Shown piece after piece: positions 6,833-15,321 of a stretch of DNA of 64,000 nucleotides. Every line of letters begins with the position of its first letter. The stretch's first letter is position 1. Origin of the DNA: Companilactobacillus jidongensis (lineage in GTDB: Bacteria; Bacillota; Bacilli; Lactobacillales; Lactobacillaceae); assembly GCF_003946575.1 (NCBI RefSeq), contig NZ_RHOP01000002.1:1-64000 (forward strand). The letters run 5' to 3'. Both the position numbers and the translations under genes were made by a program. Under the pieces are notes generated by a model. That model made no database searches and was not told the origin of the DNA. It saw nothing but the letters and a program-made list of their open reading frames with translations.

Positions 6833-8164
6833 TTATTTAGCATTTAAAGCAGCCATCGTAATGTAATTATATGGTTGATTAAAGTGCGGTAAGAAAAAGA
6901 TATCTAACAATTTAAGTTGATCAATTGTAACTTTTTGTTCAATTGCCAACGAAAACATATGGATTCCCATTGAAATATCAGCGGTTGAACACATCTGTGC
7001 TCCTAGAACTCGACGATTATCTGCATCATAAACAATACGAATTTTAACTTCGGCATTTTCTTTCATGAAACCAGGTTTCTGAGTATCTTCAAAGTCGGTA
7101 TATAGAACATCAAATCCGTTCTTCTTAGCTGCAGTGACCGACATCCCTGTCGAAACCATGTTCAATCCAAAGATTGAAATACCATTTGAGCCTTGAACTC
7201 CAGTCGCATCCAGCTTAGTCCCACCAACGTTATGACCGGCCACAATACCTGAACGTACAGCATTAGTTGCTAGGGCAATATAAGTGGTCTTCTCAAGTGC
7301 ATTCGAATAGATAGTTGCACAATCCCCAACAGCGTACACCGAAGGATCTGATGTCTGTTGATGATCATCAACAAAATAAGCACCGTTACGGAATAATTCC
7401 AGATAATCTTTACCTAAGAAGTTATTCGGTAAGAATCCAATTGCGTTGATAACCAAGTCAACTGGATATTCACCTTTGTTAGTTACGACAGATTCAACCT
7501 TGTTAGTTCCTTTATATTCTTGTGCGCGTTCATTGAAATGAACATCTATTCCATGTTCGATCAAATTTTCGTCCATCTTGTCAGTGAATTCTTTATCATA
7601 ATAACTTGATAATGAACGATCAGCGGTATCAAATAATAAAACATTCTTATTACGACGTTTAACTGCTTCAGCAATTTCCACACCGATATATCCAGCACCG
7701 ATAACTGCAACATTACGAATATCAAATTGATCCAACAACTTATCAACTGTTTGGCCATCTTGGAATAACTTCAAGAAATGAATATTGTCGAGATCAGCCC
7801 CAGGAATATTAGGTTTGATAGGAACAGAACCTGTTGCCAAAATCAATTTGTCATACTTCTCAACAAATGACTTGCCATCAAGTGAGTTGCAATAAACTTT
7901 TTTGGTAATGAAATCAACTTTTGAAACAGATGTTTCCAAATAAATCTTGGCACCTTTAGCTTCAAAGTCTTCCTTCTTGGTATAGAACAACTTCTCATAT
8001 GAATCGATCTGTCGACCGACCCAGAGTGCTGTTCCACATCCCAAGTAACTCAAGTTACTATTTTGATCGATCATCGTTACTTCTTGATCAGGATAATTAT
8101 CCAATAAAGTATTAGCTGCAGCGATGCCGGCATGGTTTGAACCAATGATAATTGTTTTTGTCAT
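6833..8164 (-). CDS. nox: NADH oxidase, FAD-dependent pyridine nucleotide-disulfide oxidoreductase family
   Basis: A 443-residue flavoenzyme, the usual size for water-forming NADH oxidases of lactic acid bacteria. The N-terminal FAD-binding Rossmann motif is IIIGSNHAGIAAANTL. The single redox Cys is residue 43 in SYLGCGTALWVG. The NAD-binding motif VAVIGAGYIGVEIAEA sits mid-protein, the second FAD motif is VYAVGDCATI, and a C-terminal dimerisation domain follows. It reoxidises NADH with oxygen, most likely to water. It lies just downstream of the microcompartment operon's terminator in the same direction, so some read-through is possible, but no functional link is needed. Confidence 0.93.
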   Translation of the reverse strand: MTKTIIIGSNHAGIAAANTLLDNYPDQEVTMIDQNSNLSYLGCGTALWVGRQIDSYEKLFYTKKEDFEAKGAKIYLETSVSKVDFITKKVYCNSLDGKSFVEKYDKLILATGSVPIKPNIPGADLDNIHFLKLFQDGQTVDKLLDQFDIRNVAVIGAGYIGVEIAEAVKRRNKNVLLFDTADRSLSSYYDKEFTDKMDENLIEHGIDVHFNERAQEYKGTNKVESVVTNKGEYPVDLVINAIGFLPNNFLGKDYLELFRNGAYFVDDHQQTSDPSVYAVGDCATIYSNALEKTTYIALATNAVRSGIVAGHNVGGTKLDATGVQGSNGISIFGLNMVSTGMSVTAAKKNGFDVLYTDFEDTQKPGFMKENAEVKIRIVYDADNRRVLGAQMCSTADISMGIHMFSLAIEQKVTIDQLKLLDIFFLPHFNQPYNYITMAALNAK

Positions 8165-8199
8165 TATTTCACCTACTTGATCTACCTATTATTAATTAA

Positions 8200-8246
8200 G
8201 AAAAAAGAAGCTGAACCATCTACGAATGATATCCGGTCAGCTTCTT
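8200..8246 (-). terminator. Terminator of the choline microcompartment operon
   Basis: On the minus strand AAGAAGCTGACC and GGTTCAGCTTCTT form a long stem followed by a run of T. It lies just after the last BMC gene and before nox. Confidence 0.85.
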
Positions 8247-8262
8247 AATTTGAATTTTTAGA

Positions 8263-8562
8263 TTAGTCTTCTTCTGCGATTGTTGCGTTTGTATGTGGCA
8301 AAATTGATTCTACTTCTGCGTGTGGACGAGGAATTACGTGAACTGATAGTAATTCTCCAACACGTTGTGCAGCTGCTGCTCCGGCATCTGTAGCTGCTTT
8401 AACAGCACCAACATCTCCACGAACCATAACTGTGACGATACCACCGCCAACTCTTTCTTTACCTACAAGTGTAACGTTAGCAGCCTTTACCATTGAATCT
8501 GCTGCTTCAATTGAACCGATTAATCCTTTAGTTTCGATCATACCTAATGCATCTGATTTCAT
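8263..8562 (-). CDS. BMC-H shell protein (PduA/CutN-like), last gene of operon
   Basis: A 99-residue single-BMC-domain protein forming flat hexamers of the compartment shell. [27 protein letters not shown] and [21 protein letters not shown] are textbook PduA-type sequences; the pore-loop region reads VGGGIVTV. It is nearly identical to the protein of the first gene (23126-23419), with changes mainly in conservative positions and the C-terminal tail, so the operon begins and ends with paralogues of the same major shell protein. A good ribosome-binding site lies 12 bases after pduL. Confidence 0.95.
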   Translation of the reverse strand: MKSDALGMIETKGLIGSIEAADSMVKAANVTLVGKERVGGGIVTVMVRGDVGAVKAATDAGAAAAQRVGELLSVHVIPRPHAEVESILPHTNATIAEED

Positions 8563-8574
8563 TTTTTATTCCTC

Positions 8575-9264
8575 CTAATTTTCACTCTTAATAATTTTGA
8601 TTTGTGTACCTGGTGTAACTCCTAGTGCATTGGCTTCTTCAGTATCAATATGTACTTCTAAGCCGGAATTCGCTTTAGCGCGAATGATAACGTCAGTTAA
8701 TGTACCGCCTCTTGGACCATCAAACTTGATTGCAACTGATTCGCCATTTGTAACGCCGAATCTAGCTGCTTGTTCTGGAAGCATGTGAATGTGACGTTTA
8801 GCCACGATTACACCTTCGGGAATCTCAAGTGAACCATTAGGTCCAATGATGGTGATTCCTGGTGTTCCGCTCAAGTCGCCTGACAAGCGCAGAACTCCTT
8901 TAACTCCAAGTTTGAATGAGTCTCCTTGAAGAATCTCAACTTGAGTTTGGGGACGGACAGGACCTAGAATTCTCACTTTACTGATTGTTCCTTTAGGTCC
9001 ACAGATCATAACGCATTCTTTACTTGCGAATTGACCTGGTTGAGACAAGTCCTTCAACTTAGTTAGTTGATAACCTGTTCCAAATAACTTATCTAGTGCA
9101 TCTTGAGAAAGGTGAATATGTCTATTCGAAATTCCTACTGGAATCATTTGATCATTAGATGCCGTTGTTGTAGTTGCGGCTGCATTAGTGATTTTAGCTG
9201 CATTACTACTACTTGGGCTCAATTTCTCAAGAAGCGTACCTAATAATTCTTCGTAATCTTCCAT
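8575..9264 (-). CDS. pduL: Phosphate propanoyl/acetyltransferase PduL
   Basis: At 229 residues this is a BMC-type phosphotransacylase converting acetyl-CoA and phosphate to acetyl-phosphate plus CoA, recycling CoA inside the compartment and yielding a high-energy phosphate. The two His-rich zinc motifs are present: NRHIHLS near residue 47 and AKRHIHM in the second half. An N-terminal amphipathic stretch (MEDYEELLGTLLEKL) followed by a Ser/Ala-rich linker looks like an encapsulation peptide. It is not homologous to Pta. It sits directly downstream of the aldehyde dehydrogenase that supplies its substrate. No acetate kinase gene is in the window. Confidence 0.93.
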   Translation of the reverse strand: MEDYEELLGTLLEKLSPSSSNAAKITNAAATTTTASNDQMIPVGISNRHIHLSQDALDKLFGTGYQLTKLKDLSQPGQFASKECVMICGPKGTISKVRILGPVRPQTQVEILQGDSFKLGVKGVLRLSGDLSGTPGITIIGPNGSLEIPEGVIVAKRHIHMLPEQAARFGVTNGESVAIKFDGPRGGTLTDVIIRAKANSGLEVHIDTEEANALGVTPGTQIKIIKSEN

Positions 9265-9281
9265 GGTTTACCCACCTTTCT

Positions 9282-10838
9282 CTATGCATTCATTTGTGTT
9301 AATACTTTGCGAACTACATCTGATAATTGTTTCAAATCATCATCTGAGAAGTCCTTCTTAGGAGCTGCTGCTGATTGTGATGCCGGAGCTGTTTGACAGC
9401 TTGAACCTTCACAATCTTCATCTGCTCCAAAGCTATCTACTAGTTCTGGATGGTTGAATGACTTGTCGTCTTCTACCAATGTAGTTACGTCCTTTAGGCC
9501 GTATGCTACTTCTTTGATATTAAGAAGATGTTTAGGACTAACATTCTCTGATACAGAACTTCCACCGTAAGTACCACAACCTAATGTGAAGGCAATTGGT
9601 AAGCCAGTACTGATACCTGTACCACCTTGGCTACCACCGGTATTTACAAGGATACGTGATGCTGGTTTAGCAGCAAATTTCAATACCATGTCGCGGTTAT
9701 TAGTATGAATACTCATTGTATGACCAATACCATTTTGTAGTAGGTCGATACTTAAGTGACAAGCTTCTTCCCAATCCTTGACCACGTAGAATCCAAGAAC
9801 AGTTGTAAGTTTTTCGTATGAAAGTGGATAACCTTCACCGACACCGCCTTGTTCTCCGATCAACAATGTTGCTGTTGATGGAACTGTGAAACCAGCCGCG
9901 TTAGCAATAGTTTGTGGAGAACGTCCAACAAATTTTGCGTTCATAGCGTGTCCACCGTTCTTGAAGAGAACTTTGGTTGCCATATTTGTTTCCTCAGGTG
10001 ACATGAAGTATGCACCCTTGGCCTTTAATTCACTGATAACTTCGTCTTTGTTGACTTCTTCACAGATAATTGATTGTTCTGAAGCACAAATTGTTCCGTT
10101 ATCAAATGTCTTACTTGCAACGATTTTGGCAACAGCGTCTTTAACGTTAGCACTGCGTTCGATGTAGGCTGGTGAGTTACCAGCACCAACACCGATGGCT
10201 GGCTTACCTGAACTGTATGCTGCCTTAACCATACCAGGACCACCTGTGGCGATGATCAGCTTAACTTCTTTAGCGTGCATCAATTCGTTGGTTGAACCCA
10301 TTGTTGAGTTCTCGACACAACTGATGACACCCTCTGGAGCTCCAGCAGCAACAGCTGCACGGTTCATCATGTCAGCTGCTTTTTTAGTACATTCAGCGGC
10401 TGCAGGATGTGGAGCAAAGACGATAGCATTTCTTGACTTCAAAGCGATCATAGCTTTGAAGATTACTGTTGAAGTTGGGTTTGTTGAAGGTACAATACCA
10501 AGAACTAGTCCAACTGGTTCAGCGACATCCATCAGACCTTTTTCTTTGTCTTCATGAATGATTCCTACTGTTTTTTCGTCTTTGATTTGTTCGTATAGCA
10601 ATGTTGATGCGGCATGGTTCTTGTATGCTTTGTCAGCTACCTTACCAAAACCTGTTTCATCAACGGCTGCTTTAGCTAAGCTAACAGAGAACTTTTCTGC
10701 GGCTGTCTTCATGCTTTCAAGAATTGCATTAACTTGCGTTTCGTTGAAAGTAGACATTTCTACGGCTGCCTTATGTCCTGCTCTTGCTAAATCACGTGCT
10801 TCTTGAATTGAGCGTAAATCCTTGTCAAAGTTATTCAT
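9282..10838 (-). CDS. CoA-acylating acetaldehyde dehydrogenase (EutE/CutF type)
   Basis: At 518 residues, it oxidises acetaldehyde with NAD and CoA to acetyl-CoA within the compartment. The catalytic Cys is residue 251 in FDNGTICASEQ; the nucleotide-binding ATGGPGMV lies at 197-204. The C-terminus carries a Cys/acidic and Ala/Pro-rich linker followed by an amphipathic helix (DFSDDDLKQLSDVVRKVLTQM), the classic encapsulation-peptide layout. It is the active counterpart of the paralogue at 19700-21154, with which it aligns without gaps around the active site. It is translated from an ATG with a GGAG site upstream. Confidence 0.95.
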   Translation of the reverse strand: MNNFDKDLRSIQEARDLARAGHKAAVEMSTFNETQVNAILESMKTAAEKFSVSLAKAAVDETGFGKVADKAYKNHAASTLLYEQIKDEKTVGIIHEDKEKGLMDVAEPVGLVLGIVPSTNPTSTVIFKAMIALKSRNAIVFAPHPAAAECTKKAADMMNRAAVAAGAPEGVISCVENSTMGSTNELMHAKEVKLIIATGGPGMVKAAYSSGKPAIGVGAGNSPAYIERSANVKDAVAKIVASKTFDNGTICASEQSIICEEVNKDEVISELKAKGAYFMSPEETNMATKVLFKNGGHAMNAKFVGRSPQTIANAAGFTVPSTATLLIGEQGGVGEGYPLSYEKLTTVLGFYVVKDWEEACHLSIDLLQNGIGHTMSIHTNNRDMVLKFAAKPASRILVNTGGSQGGTGISTGLPIAFTLGCGTYGGSSVSENVSPKHLLNIKEVAYGLKDVTTLVEDDKSFNHPELVDSFGADEDCEGSSCQTAPASQSAAAPKKDFSDDDLKQLSDVVRKVLTQMNA

Positions 10839-10864
10839 TACTGATACTCCTCTACTTCCTCAGG

Positions 10865-11539
10865 TCAATCTTTATTAAAGTAGTCGAACAATGCCTTAAT
10901 AAGCTTCTCTTTATTGACTCGATAGATATCTTTTCTAGCTATCGGAAAATCCGAATGCTTTTTGGCCATGTTTCTTAGATCAACTACCTTCATGTTCTTC
11001 AATTCATCTTCAGTAATTTCACCTTCAGAAGTTTCTTCAGTCTTTGGGACATCTGCCGAATCCGCATTGTCAGTTGGATTATTTGTCGAAACATCCTCTG
11101 TTGGGTCTGCTTCTTCTGCTGATGGCTCTTCTGAATCTACTTCATCATGTTTATCAGTTACGTCCGAATCGTCTTGGTTCGATCTGGATTTGACCTCGTC
11201 TATTTGGCTTTCTGTTTCTTTCATTAATTCTTCTACATCATCTTCGTCTGATTTGATTGTCTCAGGTCCTTGTGGAAACAATCCCTCGATACTACTATCA
11301 GGCCTTGGAATTACATGAGTTGAACAAAGTAATTCTTCACCGAGATTTCTGACTGCAGAATCAGCTGCATCTACAGCTGTCTGAACGGCGCCGACATCGC
11401 CAACAACTGTGACTGTCACTAATCCGCCTCTGACAAATTCTCTAGAGTGTAACTGTACTTCTGCTGTTTTCAACATGACATCGAGAGCCTCGATTGAAGC
11501 AATCAAACCGTGGGTTTCTACTAATCCTAATGCTTTCAT
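10865..11539 (-). CDS. BMC-H shell protein with acidic linker and SAP/Rho_N-like C-terminal domain
   Basis: 224 residues in three parts. Residues 1-92 are a BMC domain (MKALGLVETHGLIASIEALD, then VVGDVGAVQTAVDAADSA), with RGG at the pore position. Residues 93-174 form a highly acidic Ser/Asp/Glu/Thr-rich, probably disordered linker. Residues 175-224 form a compact basic domain (ITEDELKNMKVVDLRNMAKKH, later VNKEKLIKALFDYF) resembling SAP or Rho N-terminal helix-extension-helix folds. PduK and EutK shell proteins also carry C-terminal extensions, but this tail looks like a nucleic-acid or peptide-binding module. It might recruit cargo, nucleoid or RNA. The BMC part is certain; the tail's function is inference. 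Confidence 0.88.
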   Translation of the reverse strand: MKALGLVETHGLIASIEALDVMLKTAEVQLHSREFVRGGLVTVTVVGDVGAVQTAVDAADSAVRNLGEELLCSTHVIPRPDSSIEGLFPQGPETIKSDEDDVEELMKETESQIDEVKSRSNQDDSDVTDKHDEVDSEEPSAEEADPTEDVSTNNPTDNADSADVPKTEETSEGEITEDELKNMKVVDLRNMAKKHSDFPIARKDIYRVNKEKLIKALFDYFNKD

Positions 11540-11550
11540 CGCTTACTCCT

Positions 11551-12180
11551 TTAGACCAAATCGGCCCAGTTAGCTGGATATGTTGCATAGAAGATCTTTG
11601 CTTTATCTGGTGAACCCCATGTTACCTTGCTACCCTTAGGTACAAAGGCAACATCTCCAGCATGAGCTGTGTATGTAGTTCCGTCGATAGCAATTGTTAA
11701 TGTTCCGTCGATAACATAATCGATTTCTTCATAAGTAGACAATTCCCAATCAAAGTGTGAATGATCGATTTCCAGGAATCCCGCACTTATATGAGATTCT
11801 TCTTTACTAATAATTTCCTGAAAATGAACGTTTGCTTCTGGATTTCCTGTTTCGAATACATCCATCTTGACGCTTGATCCATCAACGGTCTTCAATCCAT
11901 TGCTATGCTGTTTGTAGATAAATGGTTTATCACTAGGTGCATCTCCAGCTAAAATTGCTTTTAGCATTTCCACAAGTGTCTCTTTAGTCAAATTACTTGG
12001 TAAGGCAACATTCAGAGGATTGTCTTCTTTGGCTGCTCCTTCTTCAAACTTAAGATCTAGCGCATCGGCCATATCCCTTGCTGAAGGAGTAATAATCGTG
12101 TTTTTACTATCAATACAAATCGTCTGAGTGCCTTGTTCGTGTGCCTTAGTAATATCATCGGCACATATCAATTTTTTCAT
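11551..12180 (-). CDS. eutQ: EutQ-like cupin protein
   Basis: 209 residues. The N-terminal half starts MKKLICADDITKAHEQG, as in EutQ. The C-terminal cupin domain contains HSHFDWELSTYEEIDYVIDG and GDVAFVPKGSKVTW. EutQ of ethanolamine compartments has reported acetate-kinase activity and a role in shell assembly; whether this homologue makes ATP from acetyl-phosphate is unknown, but it would complete the PduL step in the absence of an ackA gene here. It lies between the pentamer gene and the extended BMC gene with a 12-base gap. Metal-binding His/Glu positions are only partly recognisable. Confidence 0.88.
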   Translation of the reverse strand: MKKLICADDITKAHEQGTQTICIDSKNTIITPSARDMADALDLKFEEGAAKEDNPLNVALPSNLTKETLVEMLKAILAGDAPSDKPFIYKQHSNGLKTVDGSSVKMDVFETGNPEANVHFQEIISKEESHISAGFLEIDHSHFDWELSTYEEIDYVIDGTLTIAIDGTTYTAHAGDVAFVPKGSKVTWGSPDKAKIFYATYPANWADLV

Positions 12181-12194
12181 AGCCTAGCCCTCTC

Positions 12195-12458
12195 CTATAC
12201 AGATTCGCAATTTTCATCAATAATACCGACCACAGCTGCATCTACTGGAATCGCATCATCTTCCAGCATTCTTCTAGCAGAGGATCCGGTGGTAATAATT
12301 ACCCGATCACCGATTCCTGCGCCGATCACGTCGCAGACTACTAATCGTTCCCCATCACGGGATCCACCAATCAATTCTGCAAGCATGAGCTTTAAGCCGT
12401 TTAACCGGTCAGATTTTCTGGTTGCCCAGATATTATCGACTAGTTTCGCTGTTACCAT
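12195..12458 (-). CDS. eutN: BMC-P pentameric vertex protein (EutN/CcmL family)
   Basis: 87 residues, the standard length for pentamers that cap the vertices of the icosahedral shell. MVTAKLVDNIWATRKSDRLNGLKLMLAEL and the C-terminal VDAAVVGIIDE match EutN/CcmL/GrpN. It is the only pentamer gene in the operon. Its start overlaps the stop of the upstream GrpU-like gene by 7 bases, implying translational coupling. Confidence 0.93.
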   Translation of the reverse strand: MVTAKLVDNIWATRKSDRLNGLKLMLAELIGGSRDGERLVVCDVIGAGIGDRVIITTGSSARRMLEDDAIPVDAAVVGIIDENCESV

Positions 12459-12754
12459 TCTTCTTGAGCCTTGCTTCCCTTTTCAATTGTCTCCATCGCT
12501 GACATTACTGATGCGGTATCACCGAAGATTGCCAACATGATCATATTTTGTGGACATGACCCACGAATATCTTCAACAGTTACACCTACGGCTTTTTCAG
12601 CCAAATCTGCTGCACATACCATTTCAATCAGCTTACCTTGTACTAGGCCAACTGCATCAGGAGTAGGAATTTCTTCTCTAGGTCCTGAACCCTTACGACG
12701 TTTCAGAATGGCAAGTGTTCCTTCACCAGGTGATTTAATAATTCTTAAGTCCAT
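12452..12754 (-). CDS. GrpU-like BMC shell protein with GSCPQN motif
   Basis: 100 residues from an ATG at 12754. An upstream in-frame TTG at 12790 is rejected because the GGAGAGG ribosome-binding site sits just before 12754. The sequence departs from PduA-type BMC-H proteins but retains the domain pattern (DAVGLVQGKLIEMVCAADLAEKA, then MLAIFGDTASVMSAMETI). The GSCPQN segment (65-70, Cys 67) matches my recollection of the iron-sulfur-binding pore motif reported for GrpU of glycyl-radical compartments. If correct, a cluster at the pore could move electrons across the shell. Assignment to the GrpU class is moderately sure. Confidence 0.75.
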   Translation of the reverse strand: MDLRIIKSPGEGTLAILKRRKGSGPREEIPTPDAVGLVQGKLIEMVCAADLAEKAVGVTVEDIRGSCPQNMIMLAIFGDTASVMSAMETIEKGSKAQEEW

Positions 12755-12768
12755 AATTTTCCTCTCCT

Positions 12769-13608
12769 TTACATTAATTGATCCGTACAACTTAATGCGA
12801 TTCCTAATGGTGTTACAAACATTGGATTTGCAGGTTTGAACGTTGGAATCTTAGTTCTGGCTTCAATGATATCTTCAAGTCCACCGAGACAAGCTGTTCC
12901 ACCTACTAGATATAATCCGTCGACATCGTATCCGTCGATCTGTTCTGTAATGATAGAAGCAATCTTTTCAATTACAGGTTTTAGCACTGTAATCAATTCT
13001 GGTTGATTCTTAGGGTCGCGTTTGAACAACTCTGCTTGGTCAAATGGAAGTTTGTATGATCCAGCTGTTACCAAGGTCAAGTGTGTTCCACCAGTAGCTT
13101 CATCAGCTACTTTGATAACTTTACCATCTTTGATGATCGAGATTCCGGTAGTACCACCACCGATATCAACGACCGCACCGTTCTTGATATTCAAAACTAG
13201 ATTTGCCGCTGTGGGTTCGTCTAGAACATTTGTAAGTTCAAATCCGGCACTTTGGACAACATTCTTAATTGCTCCTCCATCCAAGGTATCTGTCCCTGGA
13301 GGTATTGCTGATGCTGCATAAATCAATTCTGTGGAAAGTTGTTCTTCGAGCTTTTCTTTTAATTCTCTAACTATCGTAATAGCACCGATGTAATCGACTA
13401 CCATTCCATCTCTGACAACATCTGCGTAACGATATGCTCCAGCGACGGGTTGATAATTTTCATCCATTACTACTAACACAATGCAGGCTGTTCCCAAATC
13501 GACTCCAGTGTAATAAGCCTTTGTCTTACTTTTTATAGGCTTCTTGATCACTTGTTCGAATTGGCTTACCAGCTCGTCGCATCTTTGCATATCATTCGCT
13601 ACCATCAT
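12769..13608 (-). CDS. eutJ: EutJ-like actin/Hsp70-fold protein
   Basis: 279 residues with the ASKHA ATPase signature: YYTGVDLGTACIVLVVMDE (phosphate 1), VVDIGGGTTGISIIKDGKV (phosphate 2) and YLVGGTACLGGLEDIIE (adenosine motif). EutJ homologues are found in ethanolamine and glycyl-radical compartment operons and are thought to be chaperone-like or reactivating factors; the precise job is not established. The start at 13608 overlaps the end of the EutT-like gene by 17 bases and has an AGGAGAAGG site. All nucleotide-binding motifs look intact. Confidence 0.9.
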   Translation of the reverse strand: MMVANDMQRCDELVSQFEQVIKKPIKSKTKAYYTGVDLGTACIVLVVMDENYQPVAGAYRYADVVRDGMVVDYIGAITIVRELKEKLEEQLSTELIYAASAIPPGTDTLDGGAIKNVVQSAGFELTNVLDEPTAANLVLNIKNGAVVDIGGGTTGISIIKDGKVIKVADEATGGTHLTLVTAGSYKLPFDQAELFKRDPKNQPELITVLKPVIEKIASIITEQIDGYDVDGLYLVGGTACLGGLEDIIEARTKIPTFKPANPMFVTPLGIALSCTDQLM

Positions 13609-14164
13609 GGCCTTCTCCTATCAATAAATGGATTTCGTTGTCGATACATTGAATCAAACTGTCCAATGAATAACTCTGGGAATCTGTTGTCTTGCTTTTC
13701 AAACCCTCGGCAACTACTTGGCTGCGTTTTAGTTTGATCAAAATCTTCCCTTGTGGTGTAAGGAGGTTTTGTTTGTTTAATTGAGATTGTTCTTCCTTAC
13801 TTGGAACAATTTCTTCTAATGAATCAACTACTTGGTCTTGTTGAATTTTCACAGGCATCTCAGACAGTGAAAAGATTCGCTGACTGGATGCTAGATCGAC
13901 TTCATTTGCCTTCAAAGCTGCATCTTGAAGTTCTAGTTCCAACAATTGGAAGTTTTGATTCAACTCCTCGGTCTTTTTTTCGACGTCCTCTACTGTGGTC
14001 GTCACTGAATCAACTTTGGAATTGGAATCAACTACTTTTATTTGATGATCTATCAAATATTGTCGAGCTCCAGGTGTTAATCGATCGTCAGAGGCAAGAA
14101 AGAATTTGGATATTGGAGTTTTTCTGTTTTCAAATTGAATGTCTTGCTCTGTTATGAAATGCAT
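13592..14164 (-). CDS. EutT-like accessory protein lacking the metal motif
   Basis: 190 residues from the ATG at 14164, preceded by GAGGTGG. The ATG overlaps the alcohol dehydrogenase stop as TAATG, so the two are coupled; the upstream TTG extension is rejected. The N-terminus (HFITEQDIQFE, then DDRLTPGARQYLIDH at about 26-40) matches the start of EutT-type cobalamin adenosyltransferases. The middle is a predicted coiled coil rich in Glu/Gln, and the end (LDSLIQCIDNEIHLLIG) resembles the EutT C-terminus. The Cys/His metal-binding cluster of EutT is absent and the glycyl-radical pathway needs no B12, so an adenosyltransferase role is unlikely. A structural or targeting role is possible. Confidence 0.7.
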   Translation of the reverse strand: MHFITEQDIQFENRKTPISKFFLASDDRLTPGARQYLIDHQIKVVDSNSKVDSVTTTVEDVEKKTEELNQNFQLLELELQDAALKANEVDLASSQRIFSLSEMPVKIQQDQVVDSLEEIVPSKEEQSQLNKQNLLTPQGKILIKLKRSQVVAEGLKSKTTDSQSYSLDSLIQCIDNEIHLLIGEGHDGSE

Positions 14165-15306
14165 TAGAATCCACCTCTGCAAATTCTCTTGTACAACCCT
14201 TCGAGATCTTCCTTCTTAGGTTGCCTTGGATTTGTAAGTGTACATTTGTCATTCATGGCTGCTTCGGCCATATCTGGAATTGCTTCCATAAATTCCGCAT
14301 TATCAATTCCACATTCTTCGATTGTCTTAGGAATGTTCATTTGTTTGGACATTCTTTGGATTCTGGAAATCAATAAGGTAACACTTGTCTTAGCTGTTCC
14401 TGATTGAACTCCCAACATCTTAGCTGCTTGTTGATACTTAGCCAATGCTGGTTCACTATCAGTTGGTAGATCAAGTCCAGCGTTATAAGCGACTACATAT
14501 GGTAGTAGCATAGCGTTACATCTTCCGTGAGCAATATGGAATCTTCCACCTAAGGCGTGAGCCAAACTGTGACTGATACCAAGCGATGCTTCACTGAATG
14601 CCATTCCGGCTAAGCAAGATGCGTTATGAACTTTCTCTCTTAATTCAGCATTGCTTCCATCTTTATAGACATCTACTAGATCTTCCCAGATGATGCGCAT
14701 TGCTTTTTCAGCAAGAGCATCTGTAAAGTCTGTGGCATCGGTTGAAACGTATGCCTCAAGTGTATGAGTCAACACGTCCATGCCTGTGTCAGCAGTTACA
14801 CCAGCAGGTACACTTAATGTAAATTCTGAATCTAAAATTGCAATATCGGGAACCATTGATTCGTCGACTAATGCGTATTTTCCGTTATTGGCGGGATCAG
14901 AGATTACAGCGAAAGATGTAACTTCACTACCAGTACCACTAGTAGTTGGAACACAGATCAGTTGGATTTTTTTATCATTCTTTACTCCGTAATAAATATG
15001 TCTAACTGACTTAGCTGTGTCCAATGCAGAACCGCCTCCTAAAGCAATGATTGCATCAGGTTCGATCTCGATTGCTTTGGCGATTCCTTTTGAAACAACA
15101 TCGATACTTGGATCAGGTACAACTTCTGAAAATACTGCATATGGTGTCTTCAATTCATCAAATACTTTGGTGATATTGTCAACTTTGTGGGACTTTTCCA
15201 TGAATGGGTCACAGATAACGAGTGCTCGGTTGATACCGAAGTCACGAATCTTATCAACTGCGCCATGTCCCGAATAAATCTTTGTAGGCATTTTGAAACT
15301 TCCCAT
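14164..15306 (-). CDS. Iron-containing alcohol dehydrogenase (EutG/PduQ/CutO type)
   Basis: 380 residues, group III Fe-dependent alcohol dehydrogenase. It should reduce acetaldehyde to ethanol and regenerate NAD for the aldehyde dehydrogenase inside the compartment. The nucleotide-binding ALGGGSALDTAKSV, the metal-binding DTGMDVLTHTLEAYVS and the downstream HSLAHALGGRFHIAHG with several metal-ligand His are all present. It is located between the EutP-like gene and the EutT-like gene, whose start codon overlaps this gene's stop. No obvious terminal encapsulation peptide is visible. Confidence 0.93.
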   Translation of the reverse strand: MGSFKMPTKIYSGHGAVDKIRDFGINRALVICDPFMEKSHKVDNITKVFDELKTPYAVFSEVVPDPSIDVVSKGIAKAIEIEPDAIIALGGGSALDTAKSVRHIYYGVKNDKKIQLICVPTTSGTGSEVTSFAVISDPANNGKYALVDESMVPDIAILDSEFTLSVPAGVTADTGMDVLTHTLEAYVSTDATDFTDALAEKAMRIIWEDLVDVYKDGSNAELREKVHNASCLAGMAFSEASLGISHSLAHALGGRFHIAHGRCNAMLLPYVVAYNAGLDLPTDSEPALAKYQQAAKMLGVQSGTAKTSVTLLISRIQRMSKQMNIPKTIEECGIDNAEFMEAIPDMAEAAMNDKCTLTNPRQPKKEDLEGLYKRICRGGF

Positions 15307-15321
15307 TTTTTCGCCTCCTCT

